From positions 1 through 64,000 of the forward strand of contig NZ_JARXVT010000004.1 in NCBI RefSeq assembly GCF_029892845.1: DNA of 64,000 bases. The letters run 5' to 3'. Below, one piece after another: positions 35,831-46,154 of this stretch (position 1 is its first letter; each line of letters starts with the position of its first letter). The translations under genes and the position numbers were made by a program. The notes below the pieces were generated by a model. It saw only the letters and a list, made by a program, of their open reading frames with translations, ran no database searches and was not told the DNA's origin. This DNA comes from Aurantimicrobium minutum. Lineage in GTDB: Bacteria; Actinomycetota; Actinomycetes; Actinomycetales; Microbacteriaceae.

Positions 35831-38284
35831 TTAGCTCACTGCATTACCCACGAATGCGACGTCGCCGTCCAGGAGTGTTCCTGAGGCATCACGCTTAGCC
35901 AGTTCTGTGGGGAGTTCTCGTGGCATGCCATCAAGTGCGCTGGCGCGAGGTGTGCCTTGACCTGCCCAAGCGAGAGCTAAGGCATCTTCGCCCTTGAGGA
36001 GAGTCTGTGCGCGCACGCCACCGGTGCCACGACCCTTAGCGGGGAATTCTGTCAGCAGTGACATCTTTGCGCGGCCGGCATCTGTTCCCAACAGAGTATT
36101 CATGCTGGTGGAGATAGTGACGACCTGTGCTTCAGCTTCGGGGCAGGCAGTGAAGTAGATGACTCGAGAGTTGTCTGAGACACGAATACCGGCCATGCCG
36201 CCGGCTGCAGCCCCCTGTGGGCGCACAGCGTCTGCACTGAAGTGAAGCAGCTGTGCATCTGAGGTGACGAAAATGAGTTCATCTGCATCTGTTGCAGGTG
36301 CAATTCCAACTACTTGGTCAGAATCCTTCATCGAGATGATGGCGTTTCCAGACTTCACGGGGAATGCATCTGCCTGAATGCGCTTCACAACGCCTTCAGT
36401 GGTTCCTAGCGCGTAGGTTGTGTCGCCACCGAGGGTAACTAGACCAATGACCTTTTCTCCGGATTCCAGCTCAATGTAGTCAGAGCTGTTCACGGCGGCT
36501 GCGAGAGAAACGCTGGACGCTGGAACTCCAGGAAGTGACACAGGAGAAAAGTGAACTAAACGTCCTTGGCTAGTAACCGCACCTATTAATCCACGACGTG
36601 TTGTTGTGACATCAGAGACCACTCCATCGTGAGCAGTGCGGTGGGTTCCCTGAGCTATCGGATCTTCCGCATTTTCTAGATCAACACGGGCCAAACGACC
36701 ACTTGCTGAAAGGAGAACGCGACAAGGGGTGTCTTCGAGCTGCAGAGCCTCGGGCTGAGCAGACGCAGCACGAGCGGCTGTTGTGGCGGGTGCGACTGTT
36801 GACGTGGAGAGTACTGTTCGTCGAGGAGTACCCAGATTCTTAGATACTTCGGAGAGTTCTTTCACTACGACATCGATTAGCTTCTTATCGCTGGCGAGGA
36901 TGGTTTCGAGCTCCCCAATTTCCTTACGAAGGGCATCTGCTTCGGCTTCGAGTTCAACTCGTGAGAACTTGGTCAGGCGGCGCAAACGAAGTTCTAGAAT
37001 GTAGTCAGCTTGAGGGACGGAGAGTTCAAAGACGTCCATCAAGCGTGCGCGAGCTTGTTCGGTGTCATCGCTCTGTCGAATAAGTTGAATGACCTCATCG
37101 ATATCCATGATGGCGACAAGCAGACCATCAACAAGGTGAAGTCGTTCTTGGCGCTTGGCCAAGCGGTGCTGAGAGCGGCGTTGAACAACCAGCTTGCGGT
37201 GTTCGACATAGACCGTGAGCATTTCTCGAAGACCCATGGTCTGTGGGCCGCCGTTGACGAGTGCCACATTGTTGATGCTGAAGGAATCTTCGAGGGGGGT
37301 GTAACGATACAACTGCTCAAGAACTGCTTCGGGATCGAACCCCGTTTTTATTTCAATCACGAGTTTCAAACCGTGATGGCGATCAGTCAGGTCAATAACG
37401 TTGGAGATGCCGTTGAGTTTCTTACTGGTAACGCCATCCTTGATTTTGTCGATGACTTTTTCAGGGCCAACAAGGTAAGGAAGCTCAGTGACAGTGATTC
37501 CCATCTTGCGTGGGGAAATGCTGCCGATGGTCACGCGGGCACGGGTCTTGAAGCTGCCACGACCCGTTTCGTATGCCTCACGGATACCGTCCAAGCCCAT
37601 GATGACACCACCCGAAGGAAGATCGGGCCCGGGAACGAAAGCCATCAGGTCGTCCAGCGTTGCCTGGGGGTTACGGAGCAGGTGGATAGAAGCCTCAATG
37701 ACCTCAATGAGGTTGTGAGGAGCCATATTGGTGGCCATACCGACGGCAATACCGCTGGCACCGTTGACAAGAAGGTTGGGATACGCAGAAGGTAGGACGT
37801 CTGGCTGTTGGAACTGGTTGTCGTAGTTCGGAACGAAGTCGACGACATCCTCATCCAGGTTTGCTGTCATTGCGAGTGCGGAAGCTGCCAGACGTGCTTC
37901 GGTGTAACGAGCAGCAGCGGGACCGTCGTCGAGAGAACCAAAGTTTCCGTGGCCATCGATGAGGGGGAGGCGGAGTGAGAAATCTTGGGCCAATCGCACA
38001 AGTGCGTCATAGATTGAAGCATCACCATGTGGGTGGAGCTTTCCCATCACTTCACCGACGACACGGGCAGACTTCACATGGCCCTTATCGGGACGTAAAC
38101 CCATCTCACTCATCATGAAGAGAATGCGACGCTGAACAGGCTTCAAACCATCACGCGCATCAGGCAGTGCGCGTGAGTAGATCACGGAATAGGCATACTC
38201 CAGAAAGGAGTCCCGCATCTCTGTCGAGACATCGATGTCTTCGATGCGTTCGACAGCATCGTGAGCGGGGGAGGAGGGGGCCAT
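35831..38284 (-). CDS. Type IIA topoisomerase subunit A (GyrA/ParC-like)
   Basis: The DNA-cleaving subunit. The 817-residue protein shows [20 protein letters not shown] near residue 32, the [17 protein letters not shown] segment and ARYTEARLA with the catalytic tyrosine (about 125-133). A C-terminal beta-pinwheel region (about 520-810) is present, but I see no clear GyrA-box (QRRGGKG), which argues for a topoisomerase IV-like activity without strong supercoiling. It ends two bases from the partner subunit gene on the other strand. Confidence 0.92.
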   Translation of the reverse strand: MAPSSPAHDAVERIEDIDVSTEMRDSFLEYAYSVIYSRALPDARDGLKPVQRRILFMMSEMGLRPDKGHVKSARVVGEVMGKLHPHGDASIYDALVRLAQDFSLRLPLIDGHGNFGSLDDGPAAARYTEARLAASALAMTANLDEDVVDFVPNYDNQFQQPDVLPSAYPNLLVNGASGIAVGMATNMAPHNLIEVIEASIHLLRNPQATLDDLMAFVPGPDLPSGGVIMGLDGIREAYETGRGSFKTRARVTIGSISPRKMGITVTELPYLVGPEKVIDKIKDGVTSKKLNGISNVIDLTDRHHGLKLVIEIKTGFDPEAVLEQLYRYTPLEDSFSINNVALVNGGPQTMGLREMLTVYVEHRKLVVQRRSQHRLAKRQERLHLVDGLLVAIMDIDEVIQLIRQSDDTEQARARLMDVFELSVPQADYILELRLRRLTKFSRVELEAEADALRKEIGELETILASDKKLIDVVVKELSEVSKNLGTPRRTVLSTSTVAPATTAARAASAQPEALQLEDTPCRVLLSASGRLARVDLENAEDPIAQGTHRTAHDGVVSDVTTTRRGLIGAVTSQGRLVHFSPVSLPGVPASSVSLAAAVNSSDYIELESGEKVIGLVTLGGDTTYALGTTEGVVKRIQADAFPVKSGNAIISMKDSDQVVGIAPATDADELIFVTSDAQLLHFSADAVRPQGAAAGGMAGIRVSDNSRVIYFTACPEAEAQVVTISTSMNTLLGTDAGRAKMSLLTEFPAKGRGTGGVRAQTLLKGEDALALAWAGQGTPRASALDGMPRELPTELAKRDASGTLLDGDVAFVGNAVS

Positions 38285-38360
38285 ATCTCTGATCTTTCGT
38301 TACGCATAAGACGTTGAACGCATACCAAGCAAACCGCTCAAATATGGCAGACTGACGTCG

Positions 38361-39509
38361 ATGTCCATCATGTTACCGAGCCTGAATTCCGCGCAGTTGA
38401 GCCTTGCCGACGTGTTGCCAAGTTGCTTGGCAAGCCTCGGAATCGAGGATCAACCCAACGTGCTTGAGTTTCCTCAGGTGTCTTCTGCTGTTGTGGTCTT
38501 AGTTGATGGTTTAGGGTCACACAATCTCAATTCTGCAGCGGCTCACGCTCGCTTTTTGACTCAAAATTCTGCTCGGCCTGAATCTCTGACCACGGTCTTT
38601 CCCAGCACGACAGCAGCAGCGCTGGCTTCCCTCACAACGGGAACTAGACCGGGTGAACACGGAATGACGGGATACAGGGTCCGTGATCCGGACTCTGGTC
38701 ATGTTGTGAATTTATTGACAGGGTTGGGTTCACTGTCAGATCCCTCAGAGTGGATGAGGGAAACCCCGCTCTATTCGAGCGCAACACAACATGGCGTTTC
38801 TGCCTCTGTCGTTGCCCACCCGCGGTTCGCTGAGACACCACTGACACAGGTTATTCATGAAGGTGCTGTTCAGGTCGGAGCCAAGAGTCTTGATGATCGG
38901 GTCCAGGCTGTTCTCAGCGTCTTAGCTCAGCCAGGTCAACATCTGGTTTTTTTGTATGTGTCAGAGCTCGATGAACTCGCTCACAATAAAGGCGTCTCAA
39001 GCCCTGAATGGGCAGCATCACTTGAATCTCTGGATGGAGCGCTCAAGGAACTCAACGAACAGCTCCCAGCAGGTGTGGGCATGTTCGTCACTGCTGATCA
39101 TGGAGTTCTTGATGTTCCGTCATCTAAGCACTACCTCTATGGAACCGATTCTGAACATATGGAATTCATTGCCGCTGTGGGGGGAGAGCCCCGTTGCCTC
39201 CAGCTGTATTTTGATGAAGCTACGACACTTGAGCAGCGTTCAAATGCAATAACGGCCTGGCGCAGAGACTGGTCAGAGCTCGCGTGGGTTCTTACACAAG
39301 AAGAAGTTGTAGCGGCGGGGCTATACGGAACTGTTCACTCTTCGAACACTGCACGTTTAGGTGATGTGTTCATTCTTGCTAAGAAAGACGTGGCTTTTTA
39401 TGACGAACGTGATCACTCGATGAAAGGCCGGAACATGATTGGCCAGCATGGTGGAACTTCTGCCATAGAAATGGCTATTCCTGCCATCAGACTTGGGGCT
39501 TACGCCTAG
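38361..39509 (+). CDS. Alkaline phosphatase-superfamily phosphodiesterase
   Basis: The 382-residue protein resembles the nucleotide pyrophosphatase/phosphodiesterase branch of the alkaline phosphatase superfamily. VVVLVDGLGSHNL (first Asp, about residues 45-57), FPSTTAAALASLTTGTRPGEHGMTGY (nucleophile Thr), YVSELDELAHNKG, VTADHGVLDV and IGQHGG provide the metal ligands. Substrate is unknown. No signal peptide is evident. CAGACT lies seven bases before the ATG at 38361, a weak leaderless -10 box; a second ATG three codons later is possible. Confidence 0.9.
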   Translation: MSIMLPSLNSAQLSLADVLPSCLASLGIEDQPNVLEFPQVSSAVVVLVDGLGSHNLNSAAAHARFLTQNSARPESLTTVFPSTTAAALASLTTGTRPGEHGMTGYRVRDPDSGHVVNLLTGLGSLSDPSEWMRETPLYSSATQHGVSASVVAHPRFAETPLTQVIHEGAVQVGAKSLDDRVQAVLSVLAQPGQHLVFLYVSELDELAHNKGVSSPEWAASLESLDGALKELNEQLPAGVGMFVTADHGVLDVPSSKHYLYGTDSEHMEFIAAVGGEPRCLQLYFDEATTLEQRSNAITAWRRDWSELAWVLTQEEVVAAGLYGTVHSSNTARLGDVFILAKKDVAFYDERDHSMKGRNMIGQHGGTSAIEMAIPAIRLGAYA

Positions 39510-39523
39510 AAATTTAGCTTTGG

Positions 39524-40552
39524 TTAGGCTGGGTCGTCATCGGAACGAGTTCCAAAGACGATGTCGTCCCACGACGGCATTGATGGACGACCGTTCTTCC
39601 CAATTTGCTTGGAATCATTTTTCGATTCGGGCACGGTGGGTATTTCTTCAGAAACGCTCATATCGAAGGGTTCTGTGAAGTTGATAGTTGCATCAAATTC
39701 AACGGTTTCACCACTGATCACAGTGTCATCGCCCACGACATCAACAGAATCTGTGGCCGCGCTGACTTCATCCTTGAGCCACGCAGGAGTTGACTCTCGA
39801 TCGTTACGACGCTTACGCAAGGCCTCTAATAAGTCTGCGGTAGGGCTATGTTCGCGGGTTTCTTCGGCTGCGGGGGTGACAGAAGATTCTGGAACTGCAG
39901 CGACGGGCTGTGGATGTGCAACCTGCACTGGTTCAACAATGACAGTGTCTGCAGAATCTGTGGCTACAGCACGAAGCTTGGGGATGAGGCCAGTACTAAG
40001 TTCTCCCTTTTGAGAAAGAGTAGAGGCATCACTGTTGGCTGGGGTGAGTGTGCGTTTGCGTGGTTCGAAAGACCACCGCGCATCGTGCTCAATACCGTTG
40101 GCAGTGAACTCTAGTTTCACAACCCACGAGCCCGTTTCTTCTTTCCAGGTAGCCCATCTCTCAGCAGAGGCGCTGAGGCTGTGGAGTCGTTGAGTTATCA
40201 CCGTTCCGAAGGCCGTGCTGAGATTGCCAGTTTCCGTCTCCACTGTCGTCTGGGTAGGAACGGACAAAGCAGAGGTGATGATGAACTCACGCTCAGCGAG
40301 CACAGGAGTTTCGAAACGCTGAATCAGGTCGAGGCTTGCCCCGGTGAGGGCAGAAATTTCGTCATTGGATAATCCAGCACGAAGGTGGGATTGGATGTCT
40401 TTAGGGGAGACACGTGGTCCATCTTCTGCAGTGCGGCTGTGACGCAAACGGCGCAATGAAGTCTCGTCGACGGGGACGCGGAATTCATTTCCTTCATCGT
40501 CTGCAACAACAAGGGTCGCGCCATCGACATCGGTGACTTTGAGTTCGCGCAT
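39524..40552 (-). CDS. sepH: Septation protein SepH (DUF3071)
   Basis: SepH promotes FtsZ ring assembly in actinobacteria. The 342-residue protein begins MRELKVTDVDGATLVVADD, followed by the DUF3071 helix-turn-helix region (DIQSHLRAGLSNDEISALTG, about residues 58-77), a DNA/FtsZ-binding core to about 165, an unstructured middle and a conserved C-terminal motif PSWDDIVFGTRSDD at 326-339. A ribosome site AAGGAG precedes ATG 40552, excluding the longer frame to 40597. The C-terminal motif recurs in the orphan protein at 8659-9408. Confidence 0.93.
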   Translation of the reverse strand: MRELKVTDVDGATLVVADDEGNEFRVPVDETSLRRLRHSRTAEDGPRVSPKDIQSHLRAGLSNDEISALTGASLDLIQRFETPVLAEREFIITSALSVPTQTTVETETGNLSTAFGTVITQRLHSLSASAERWATWKEETGSWVVKLEFTANGIEHDARWSFEPRKRTLTPANSDASTLSQKGELSTGLIPKLRAVATDSADTVIVEPVQVAHPQPVAAVPESSVTPAAEETREHSPTADLLEALRKRRNDRESTPAWLKDEVSAATDSVDVVGDDTVISGETVEFDATINFTEPFDMSVSEEIPTVPESKNDSKQIGKNGRPSMPSWDDIVFGTRSDDDPA

Positions 40553-40756
40553 AACAGTGTGCTCCTTGGCCAAATTCTGCTGACTAGAGAATTCCACGGA
40601 TTAGCAGTGTTACCCCGTAACGCATGCGCGTGCCGAGCTAATTCGCTCTCTCGCGCAACACGCCCAGTCAGGTTTTTGTGTTTCTGAGTTCTATGAGGCA
40701 AACTGTCGGCGCCGGAGCATTTCAACGCCGGCGACGTGACGAATTGGATCTTCAAG

Positions 40757-41053
40757 ATGGCAACTGACTACGACGCACCTCGCAAAACAGACAACGACGA
40801 CACTGAGTCGATCGAAGCGCTCAAGGAGCGTGTCCCCGACAAGCTCTCCGGAGCGGTCGATTCCGAAGATGCAGATAACCCCGGTGGCTTCGAGCTCGCT
40901 GGTGCAGATCTCTCTGATATGGAACTCGACGTTGTCGTGCTTCCTCCCCAAGATGACGAATTCACTTGTGTGAGTTGTTTCCTGGTCAAGCACCGTTCAC
41001 AGGTGGATCACGAAGAGAAGCTTGGTCCTGTCTGCAAGGAATGCGCTTTCTAA
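40757..41053 (+). CDS. DUF4193 protein
   Basis: The 98-residue acidic protein ends in CVSCFLVKHRSQVDHEEKLGPVCKEC, a four-cysteine zinc-ribbon layout (C-x2-C and C-x2-C). This is the DUF4193 family, common beside sepH and dut in actinobacteria; function unknown. ATG 40757 is chosen over 40736 because family members begin MATDYDAPRK. The 204-base gap upstream holds a GC-rich imperfect hairpin (about 40711-40735) but no clear promoter. Confidence 0.9.
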   Translation: MATDYDAPRKTDNDDTESIEALKERVPDKLSGAVDSEDADNPGGFELAGADLSDMELDVVVLPPQDDEFTCVSCFLVKHRSQVDHEEKLGPVCKECAF

Positions 41054-41062
41054 CTCTTAACA

Positions 41063-41100
41063 AAATATGGCCGGCACATTTGCCGGCCATATTTTTCTTT
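41063..41100. terminator. Bidirectional terminator between DUF4193 and DUF3093 genes
   Basis: AAATATGGCCGGCA, loop CATT, TGCCGGCCATATTT form a perfect 14-base stem followed by a T-rich tail on the plus strand; A-rich sequence precedes it. Confidence 0.92.
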
Positions 41101-41106
41101 AAGCGG

Positions 41107-41553
41107 TTACTTCTGGTTTCTTCCAGCTCTCAATGCAGAAACAAGTTCTTCAGGTTTGCGCGTAGAGAAAAGCCAGTAGGGGGTTGGGTCATTAGGGTCC
41201 GTGATGTCAACGCGGACTACGGGGTTTACCCAGCCACGTAGGAAGATCCAGGCACGCGCATCGAGTTCGGGACCTCGAGCAGCTACTGCATAGTTTCCGG
41301 AATAAGCACTCACCGAACCTATGAATGCACGGTCAATGTGGGCTTTGCCTACACGAAGTTCTTTTTCGGTGAGAGTGATCGTCGGTGAAGTAGTGAACAT
41401 GGGGATCACGATGAGGGCATAAACAACCAGTGACAGAATCACGCCCAGGAAGAAATTGATGGGCGCCATCACCAGGATTGTGGTGGGAATCATGAATCCC
41501 GCAATCAAATACATCCACCACGAGGGGCGTAAAACTTCACGAAACGTCGTCAT
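41107..41553 (-). CDS. DUF3093 membrane protein
   Basis: The 148-residue protein has two membrane helices near the N-terminus (about 13-32 and 33-52, YLIAGFMIPTTILVM and FFLGVILSLVVYALIVIP) and a soluble PH-like C-terminal part (ITLTEKELRVGKAHI, WIFLRGWVNPVVRVDITDPNDPTPYWLFSTR). This matches the DUF3093 family that lies beside dut in actinobacteria. Function unknown. ATG 41553 fits the family; the longer frame to 41649 overlaps dut. Confidence 0.88.
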   Translation of the reverse strand: MTTFREVLRPSWWMYLIAGFMIPTTILVMAPINFFLGVILSLVVYALIVIPMFTTSPTITLTEKELRVGKAHIDRAFIGSVSAYSGNYAVAARGPELDARAWIFLRGWVNPVVRVDITDPNDPTPYWLFSTRKPEELVSALRAGRNQK

Positions 41554-41580
41554 ACCTCTATTCGACCACTGTTTTTGGAC

Positions 41581-41586
41581 TAACCT
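41581..41586 (+). promoter_or_regulatory. Leaderless -10 box of dut
   Basis: TAACCT, six bases (CGACAC), then the GTG of dut at 41593. Confidence 0.5.
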
Positions 41587-41592
41587 CGACAC

Positions 41593-42042
41593 GTGGCCGA
41601 AACAGTTGAAGTTCTTATCACTGCTCAGAATGTTCCCAGTTACTCTCACCCCGGTGACGCGGGAGCAGATCTCTCCTCTTCTGAAGCACTTACTTTGGCG
41701 CCAGGAGAGCGTGCGACTGTGGGGACAGGAGTCTCCATCGCCCTCCCAGATGGCTTCGTTGCATTCGTCGTTCCTCGCTCAGGCCTTGCTGCAAAGCATG
41801 GAATTACAATCGTGAATTCTCCCGGCACAGTAGATGCCGGTTATCGAGGCGAGCTCAAAGTCACCCTTCTCAACACGGATTCCTCACAGCCTTTTGACAT
41901 CGCCGTGGGCGACCGTATTGCTCAGATGATTGTGATGCCCGTTACTCAGGCTCGTTTCATCCCAGTAGAGAAACTTCCACTAAGTGAACGTGGCGAATCA
42001 GGTTTTGGTTCAACCGGACTCTCCGCACGAAAAGGAAACTAA
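41593..42042 (+). CDS. dut: dUTP diphosphatase
   Basis: The enzyme hydrolyses dUTP to dUMP, keeping uracil out of DNA. The 149-residue trimeric-type dUTPase has motif 1 HPGDAGADLSS, motif 2 PRSGLAAKHGI, motif 3 GTVDAGYRGELKV, motif 4 GDRIAQMIV and the C-terminal motif 5 RGESGFGSTG. The start is GTG 41593 with no ribosome site. The next gene, DUF3710, follows after three bases. Confidence 0.97.
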   Translation: MAETVEVLITAQNVPSYSHPGDAGADLSSSEALTLAPGERATVGTGVSIALPDGFVAFVVPRSGLAAKHGITIVNSPGTVDAGYRGELKVTLLNTDSSQPFDIAVGDRIAQMIVMPVTQARFIPVEKLPLSERGESGFGSTGLSARKGN

Positions 42043-42045
42043 TTC

Positions 42046-42645
42046 ATGTCAGGTCCCATCTCAGAAGCAAAAAGTGCTCCAGCAGATCGCGAAACAACTG
42101 GTCCTTTTGACGAATCAGAAGTAAGCGGAGTTCGCCCCTACGTTGATTTAGGTGCTCTCAAGCTTGTTCCTCGTGAGGGTCTCAACCTCCGCCTGGAAGT
42201 AGAAGAAGGCTCAGGCCGTGTCGTTGCCGTAGCAATGGAATATCAAGGATCAACGCTTCAGGTGCAGGCTTTTGCGTCAACACGTTCTCAAGGTTTGTGG
42301 CACGAGGTTCGCTCTCAACTCACCGAGCAGATTTCTACACAGGGTGGATCTGTCGAGGACACTCTTTCTGAAATAGGTCCTGAACTTCTGTGTAAGGTTC
42401 CGACACTTGTTGAGGGAAAGCAGGTTTTCCAGGAAGTTCGATTCATCGGTGTTGATGGTCCTCGTTGGTTCCTTCGTGGCGTTATTGCAGGTCCTGCTGC
42501 AACAAACCCAGAAATGGGTGCACGAATGATGGAACTGTTCAGAGACATTGTTGTTGTGCGTGGACAACAGCCCATGCCCCCTCGCGAATTGATGCCCTTG
42601 AAGGTCCCCGAGCAAGCCGCTGGTATTGCTCCAACCCAGCGATAG
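42046..42645 (+). CDS. DUF3710 protein
   Basis: The 199-residue soluble protein matches the DUF3710 family, which follows dut in most actinobacteria. Recognisable stretches are GPFDESEV near residue 20, VDLGALKLVPREGLNLRLEVEE and WFLRGVIAGPAA. Function is unknown. It sits in a tight run dut-DUF3710-DUF3159, two to three bases apart, and is surely co-transcribed. Confidence 0.9.
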   Translation: MSGPISEAKSAPADRETTGPFDESEVSGVRPYVDLGALKLVPREGLNLRLEVEEGSGRVVAVAMEYQGSTLQVQAFASTRSQGLWHEVRSQLTEQISTQGGSVEDTLSEIGPELLCKVPTLVEGKQVFQEVRFIGVDGPRWFLRGVIAGPAATNPEMGARMMELFRDIVVVRGQQPMPPRELMPLKVPEQAAGIAPTQR

Positions 42646-42647
42646 TC

Positions 42648-43313
42648 ATGTCGGATAATAATGGCATTGCGGGACTTGCCTCCCAGCTTGGCGGCAGCTC
42701 CAACGGAAAGCACCCGTTATGGAATGCCATGGGTGGTGCTTTAGGGATCGTCGAGACCGTTCTGCCAGGTCTGTTGTTTGTAGCTGTATTTACGCTCACC
42801 TTGGATCCTTGGCTCGCAATCTGGATTTCGGTTGCCATTTCGGTCATGTTCACGCTGTATCGGCTGATTCGGAGACAAGCTGCCACGCAAGCCTTGGTTG
42901 GCTTGCTGGGAGTCGTTATTTCTGCCGTCTTGGCACTGATGTCTAACAAGCCTGAAGACAACTTTGTTGTGGGTATGGTGACCAACGGCGTGTATGGATT
43001 CGTTTTCCTCGTTTCCATCCTGGTTGGCTGGCCCCTAATCGGTGTGGTGATTGGGCTAGTGCGAAGCGAGGGTACTTCCTGGCGCCAGAATCGACACCAC
43101 AAACGTGTCTATATGGGCGTGACAGCACTCTGGGTTGGAATGTTTACCCTTCGTCTTGCTATTGAGTTCCCCTTGTACCTTGCTGGAAACATCGCTGGTC
43201 TTGCGACGGCCAAGTTGGTGCTGGGGCTGCCTTTGTATGTTCCAGTGCTGGCTTTAACGTGGTTGATTGTTCGCTCTCTCTATCGAGAAAAATCCTCAAA
43301 TTCGCAAAAATAA
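42648..43313 (+). CDS. DUF3159 membrane protein
   Basis: The 221-residue protein has about five or six membrane helices (for example TVLPGLLFVAVFTLTL, IWISVAISVMFTLYRLI, ALVGLLGVVISAVLALM) and matches the DUF3159 family by its ALGIVETVLPGL, GWPLIGVV and RLAIEFPLY segments. ATG 42648 lies two bases after the DUF3710 stop; the frame running back to 42465 overlaps that gene. Function unknown; helical pattern suggests a small transporter or channel. Confidence 0.88.
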   Translation: MSDNNGIAGLASQLGGSSNGKHPLWNAMGGALGIVETVLPGLLFVAVFTLTLDPWLAIWISVAISVMFTLYRLIRRQAATQALVGLLGVVISAVLALMSNKPEDNFVVGMVTNGVYGFVFLVSILVGWPLIGVVIGLVRSEGTSWRQNRHHKRVYMGVTALWVGMFTLRLAIEFPLYLAGNIAGLATAKLVLGLPLYVPVLALTWLIVRSLYREKSSNSQK

Positions 43314-43331
43314 CTGTCAAAAAGTTCAAGT

Positions 43332-43373
43332 AAGATATATCTTGATATCAAGAGACTTTTTGTTTTCTTGATA
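43332..43373. promoter_or_regulatory. Palindromic operator-like cluster before acnA
   Basis: AAGATATATCTT (43332-43343) and TCTTGATATCAAGA (43340-43353) are perfect palindromes that overlap by four bases. A further half-site TCTTGATA lies at 43366-43373. The cluster ends 47 bases before the acnA start. It has the form of a dimeric repressor site, but no regulator gene adjoins it. Confidence 0.6.
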
Positions 43374-43420
43374 CGCAACACTTTTTGACCTGCGTAGTAC
43401 GCCCAATGGAGGAGCAGCAC

Positions 43421-46105
43421 GTGTCGGCAGTAAACAGCTTTGGAGCTAAGAGCACACTCGAGGTATCGGGAAAGTCTTACGAGATTTTCCGCCTTGACTC
43501 AGTTCAGGGACACGACAAGTTGCCCTACAGCCTCAAGGTTCTCCTTGAGAACCTTCTTCGCACTGAGGATGGCGCAAACGTCACCGCTGAGCAGATCAAG
43601 GCCTTGGGTAGCTGGGTTCCTTCTGCTGAGCCCGACACTGAAATCCAGTTCACTCCTGCTCGTGTCATCATGCAGGACTTCACCGGTGTTCCCTGTGTAG
43701 TTGACCTTGCCACCATGCGTGAAGCAGTAACCGAACTCGGTGGTGACCCCACCAAGATCAACCCTCTCGCACCTGCAGAGCTCGTTATTGACCACTCTGT
43801 CATTGCAGACCTCTACGGTTCAGCTGATGCTCTCGAGCAGAACGTTGAAATCGAGTACGAGCGTAACGGCGAGCGTTACCAGTTCCTCCGCTGGGGCCAG
43901 ACCGCATTCGACGACTTCAAGGTTGTTCCTCCAGGAACCGGTATCGTCCACCAGGTCAACATTGAATACTTGGCTCGCGTCACCATGGCTCGCGAGGTTG
44001 CTGGTGTTCTTCAGGCATACCCTGACACCTGCGTAGGTACCGACTCTCACACCACCATGGTCAACGGCCTCGGTGTTCTTGGTTGGGGCGTTGGCGGTAT
44101 TGAGGCCGAGGCTGCAATGCTCGGTCAGCCCGTCTCCATGCTTATTCCTAAGGTTGTTGGTTTCAAGCTTTCTGGCTCAATCCCCACCGGCGTAACGGCT
44201 ACTGACGTCGTTCTGACCATCACCCAAATGCTGCGTAAGCAGGGTGTTGTCGGCAAGTTCGTCGAGTTCTACGGTCCTGGTGTTTCTTCTGTTCCTCTGG
44301 CTAACCGTGCCACCATCGGAAACATGAGCCCAGAGTTCGGTTCAACTGCTGCAATGTTCCCTGTTGACAACGTGACTTTGGACTACCTGCGTCTGACCGG
44401 ACGCTCGGCTGAGCAGGTTGCTCTCGTTGAGGCATACTCCAAGGCTCAGGGCCTGTGGTTTGACCCCAGCAACGAGCCCAACTTCTCTGAATACATGGAA
44501 CTTGACCTCTCGACCGTTGTACCTTCCATCTCTGGTCCAAAGCGCCCTCAGGACCGTATTGAGCTTTCGAAGGCACAGAGTCAGTTCGCTGAAGACGTCA
44601 AGAACTACACCCACGGCGACTCGGTCAAGGTCAGTGTTGATGGGGGAGAAGAGTTCGAGCTCAAGAATGGTGCTGTCACCATTGCAGCCATCACTTCTTG
44701 CACCAACACCTCCAACCCTTCGGTCATGCTTGCAGCAGGTCTTCTTGCTCGTAACGCTGTGAAGAAGGGTCTCAAGTCCAAGCCTTGGGTAAAGACCACC
44801 CTGTCTCCTGGATCCAAGGTTGTTACCGACTACTACGAGAAGGCTGGCGTTACTCCTTACCTCGACGAGCTCGGTTTCTACCCCGTTGGTTACGGCTGCA
44901 TGACCTGCATCGGTAACTCTGGTCCGCTCAAGGACGAGATTTCAGCTGCCATCAACCACAACGACCTCGCTGTGACTGCAGTTCTCTCGGGTAACCGTAA
45001 CTTCGAAGGCCGTATTAGCCCCGACGTGAAGATGAACTATTTGGCAAGCCCACCCCTCGTCATCGCTTACGCACTGGCTGGTTCGATGGACTTTGATTTC
45101 GAAAAGGATGCTCTCGGAACTGGTTCCGACGGTAACCCTGTCTTCCTCAAGGACATCTGGCCTGACACTGCTGAGGTTGAGAAGGTCATTGGCGAGTCCA
45201 TCGACACTGCCATGTTTGACCACGAGTACTCCTCCGTATTCAACGGTGATGAGCGCTGGCGCAACCTGCCCACTCCAACTGGTGCAACATTCGACTGGGA
45301 TACCAAGTCCACCTACGTGCGCAAACCTCCATACTTCGACGGCATGAAGAAGGAAACCACTCCAGTTACCGATATTGCTGGTGCTCGCGTGCTGGCAACT
45401 CTGGGTGACTCAGTGACCACTGACCACATCTCACCTGCTGGAAACATCAAGGCTGGCACCCCTGCGGCTGTCTACCTTGACCAGCACGGAGTTGCTCGCG
45501 GTGACTACAACTCCTACGGATCTCGTCGTGGAAACCACGAAGTAATGATTCGCGGAACCTTCGCGAACATTCGTCTGAAGAACCAACTCTTGGATGGTGT
45601 TGAGGGTGGTTACACTCGCGACTTCACTCAGGCAGATGGCCCTCAGTCCTTCATCTATGACGCAAGCGCAAACTACCAGGCTGCTGGAACCCCACTCGTC
45701 ATCTTCGGTGGCAAGGAATACGGATCCGGTTCATCACGTGACTGGGCAGCTAAGGGAACCGCTCTGCTGGGCGTGAAGGCCGTTATTACCGAGAGCTTCG
45801 AGCGTATTCACCGCTCTAACCTCATTGGTATGGGTGTTCTTCCTCTGCAGTTCCCTGCAGGTCAGAGCTGGGAGACCCTGGGTCTTGACGGCACTGAGGT
45901 TGTTTCGATCTCTGGTGTTGAAGAACTCAACAAGGGTGTTACTCCCAAGACCGTTCGTGTGACTGCTACTCCTTCGGAGAACTCTCCTGCAGGAAAGCAG
46001 ACCATCGAGTTTGACGCAGTAGTACGCATCGACACCCCTGGTGAAGCTGACTACTACCGCAACGGTGGAATCCTCCAGTACGTGCTGCGTTCGCTTGTCG
46101 CTTAG
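43421..46105 (+). CDS. acnA: Aconitate hydratase A
   Basis: Aconitase interconverts citrate and isocitrate in the TCA cycle with a [4Fe-4S] cluster. From GTG 43421, six bases after GGAGGAG, it has 894 residues. Cluster cysteines are in [12 protein letters not shown] and [11 protein letters not shown]; the catalytic Ser lies in [15 protein letters not shown]. The TTG at 43385 is a less likely start. No AcnR repressor gene follows, unlike in mycobacteria and corynebacteria; dxs comes next. Confidence 0.97.
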   Translation: MSAVNSFGAKSTLEVSGKSYEIFRLDSVQGHDKLPYSLKVLLENLLRTEDGANVTAEQIKALGSWVPSAEPDTEIQFTPARVIMQDFTGVPCVVDLATMREAVTELGGDPTKINPLAPAELVIDHSVIADLYGSADALEQNVEIEYERNGERYQFLRWGQTAFDDFKVVPPGTGIVHQVNIEYLARVTMAREVAGVLQAYPDTCVGTDSHTTMVNGLGVLGWGVGGIEAEAAMLGQPVSMLIPKVVGFKLSGSIPTGVTATDVVLTITQMLRKQGVVGKFVEFYGPGVSSVPLANRATIGNMSPEFGSTAAMFPVDNVTLDYLRLTGRSAEQVALVEAYSKAQGLWFDPSNEPNFSEYMELDLSTVVPSISGPKRPQDRIELSKAQSQFAEDVKNYTHGDSVKVSVDGGEEFELKNGAVTIAAITSCTNTSNPSVMLAAGLLARNAVKKGLKSKPWVKTTLSPGSKVVTDYYEKAGVTPYLDELGFYPVGYGCMTCIGNSGPLKDEISAAINHNDLAVTAVLSGNRNFEGRISPDVKMNYLASPPLVIAYALAGSMDFDFEKDALGTGSDGNPVFLKDIWPDTAEVEKVIGESIDTAMFDHEYSSVFNGDERWRNLPTPTGATFDWDTKSTYVRKPPYFDGMKKETTPVTDIAGARVLATLGDSVTTDHISPAGNIKAGTPAAVYLDQHGVARGDYNSYGSRRGNHEVMIRGTFANIRLKNQLLDGVEGGYTRDFTQADGPQSFIYDASANYQAAGTPLVIFGGKEYGSGSSRDWAAKGTALLGVKAVITESFERIHRSNLIGMGVLPLQFPAGQSWETLGLDGTEVVSISGVEELNKGVTPKTVRVTATPSENSPAGKQTIEFDAVVRIDTPGEADYYRNGGILQYVLRSLVA

Positions 46106-46142
46106 TCGACGAATTCACAGCACAAACTGGTTCGTTTCCTCA

Positions 46143-46148
46143 TAGACT
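46143..46148 (+). promoter_or_regulatory. Leaderless -10 box of dxs
   Basis: TAGACT, six bases (CGACCC), then the ATG of dxs at 46155. Confidence 0.55.
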
Positions 46149-46154
46149 CGACCC

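Noticed and set aside
39510-39540. Iron-box-like sequence TTTGGTTAGGCTGGG
   Set aside because: Only one half resembles an iron-regulator site and it lies between two gene ends, not before a start.
40711-40735. GC-rich imperfect hairpin upstream of the DUF4193 gene as a riboswitch
   Set aside because: It is short, imperfect and matches no riboswitch core that I know; mentioned only as part of the gap.
43385-43420. Upstream TTG start for aconitase
   Set aside because: The GTG at 43421 has GGAGGAG at an ideal distance, and the extra residues do not look like aconitase.
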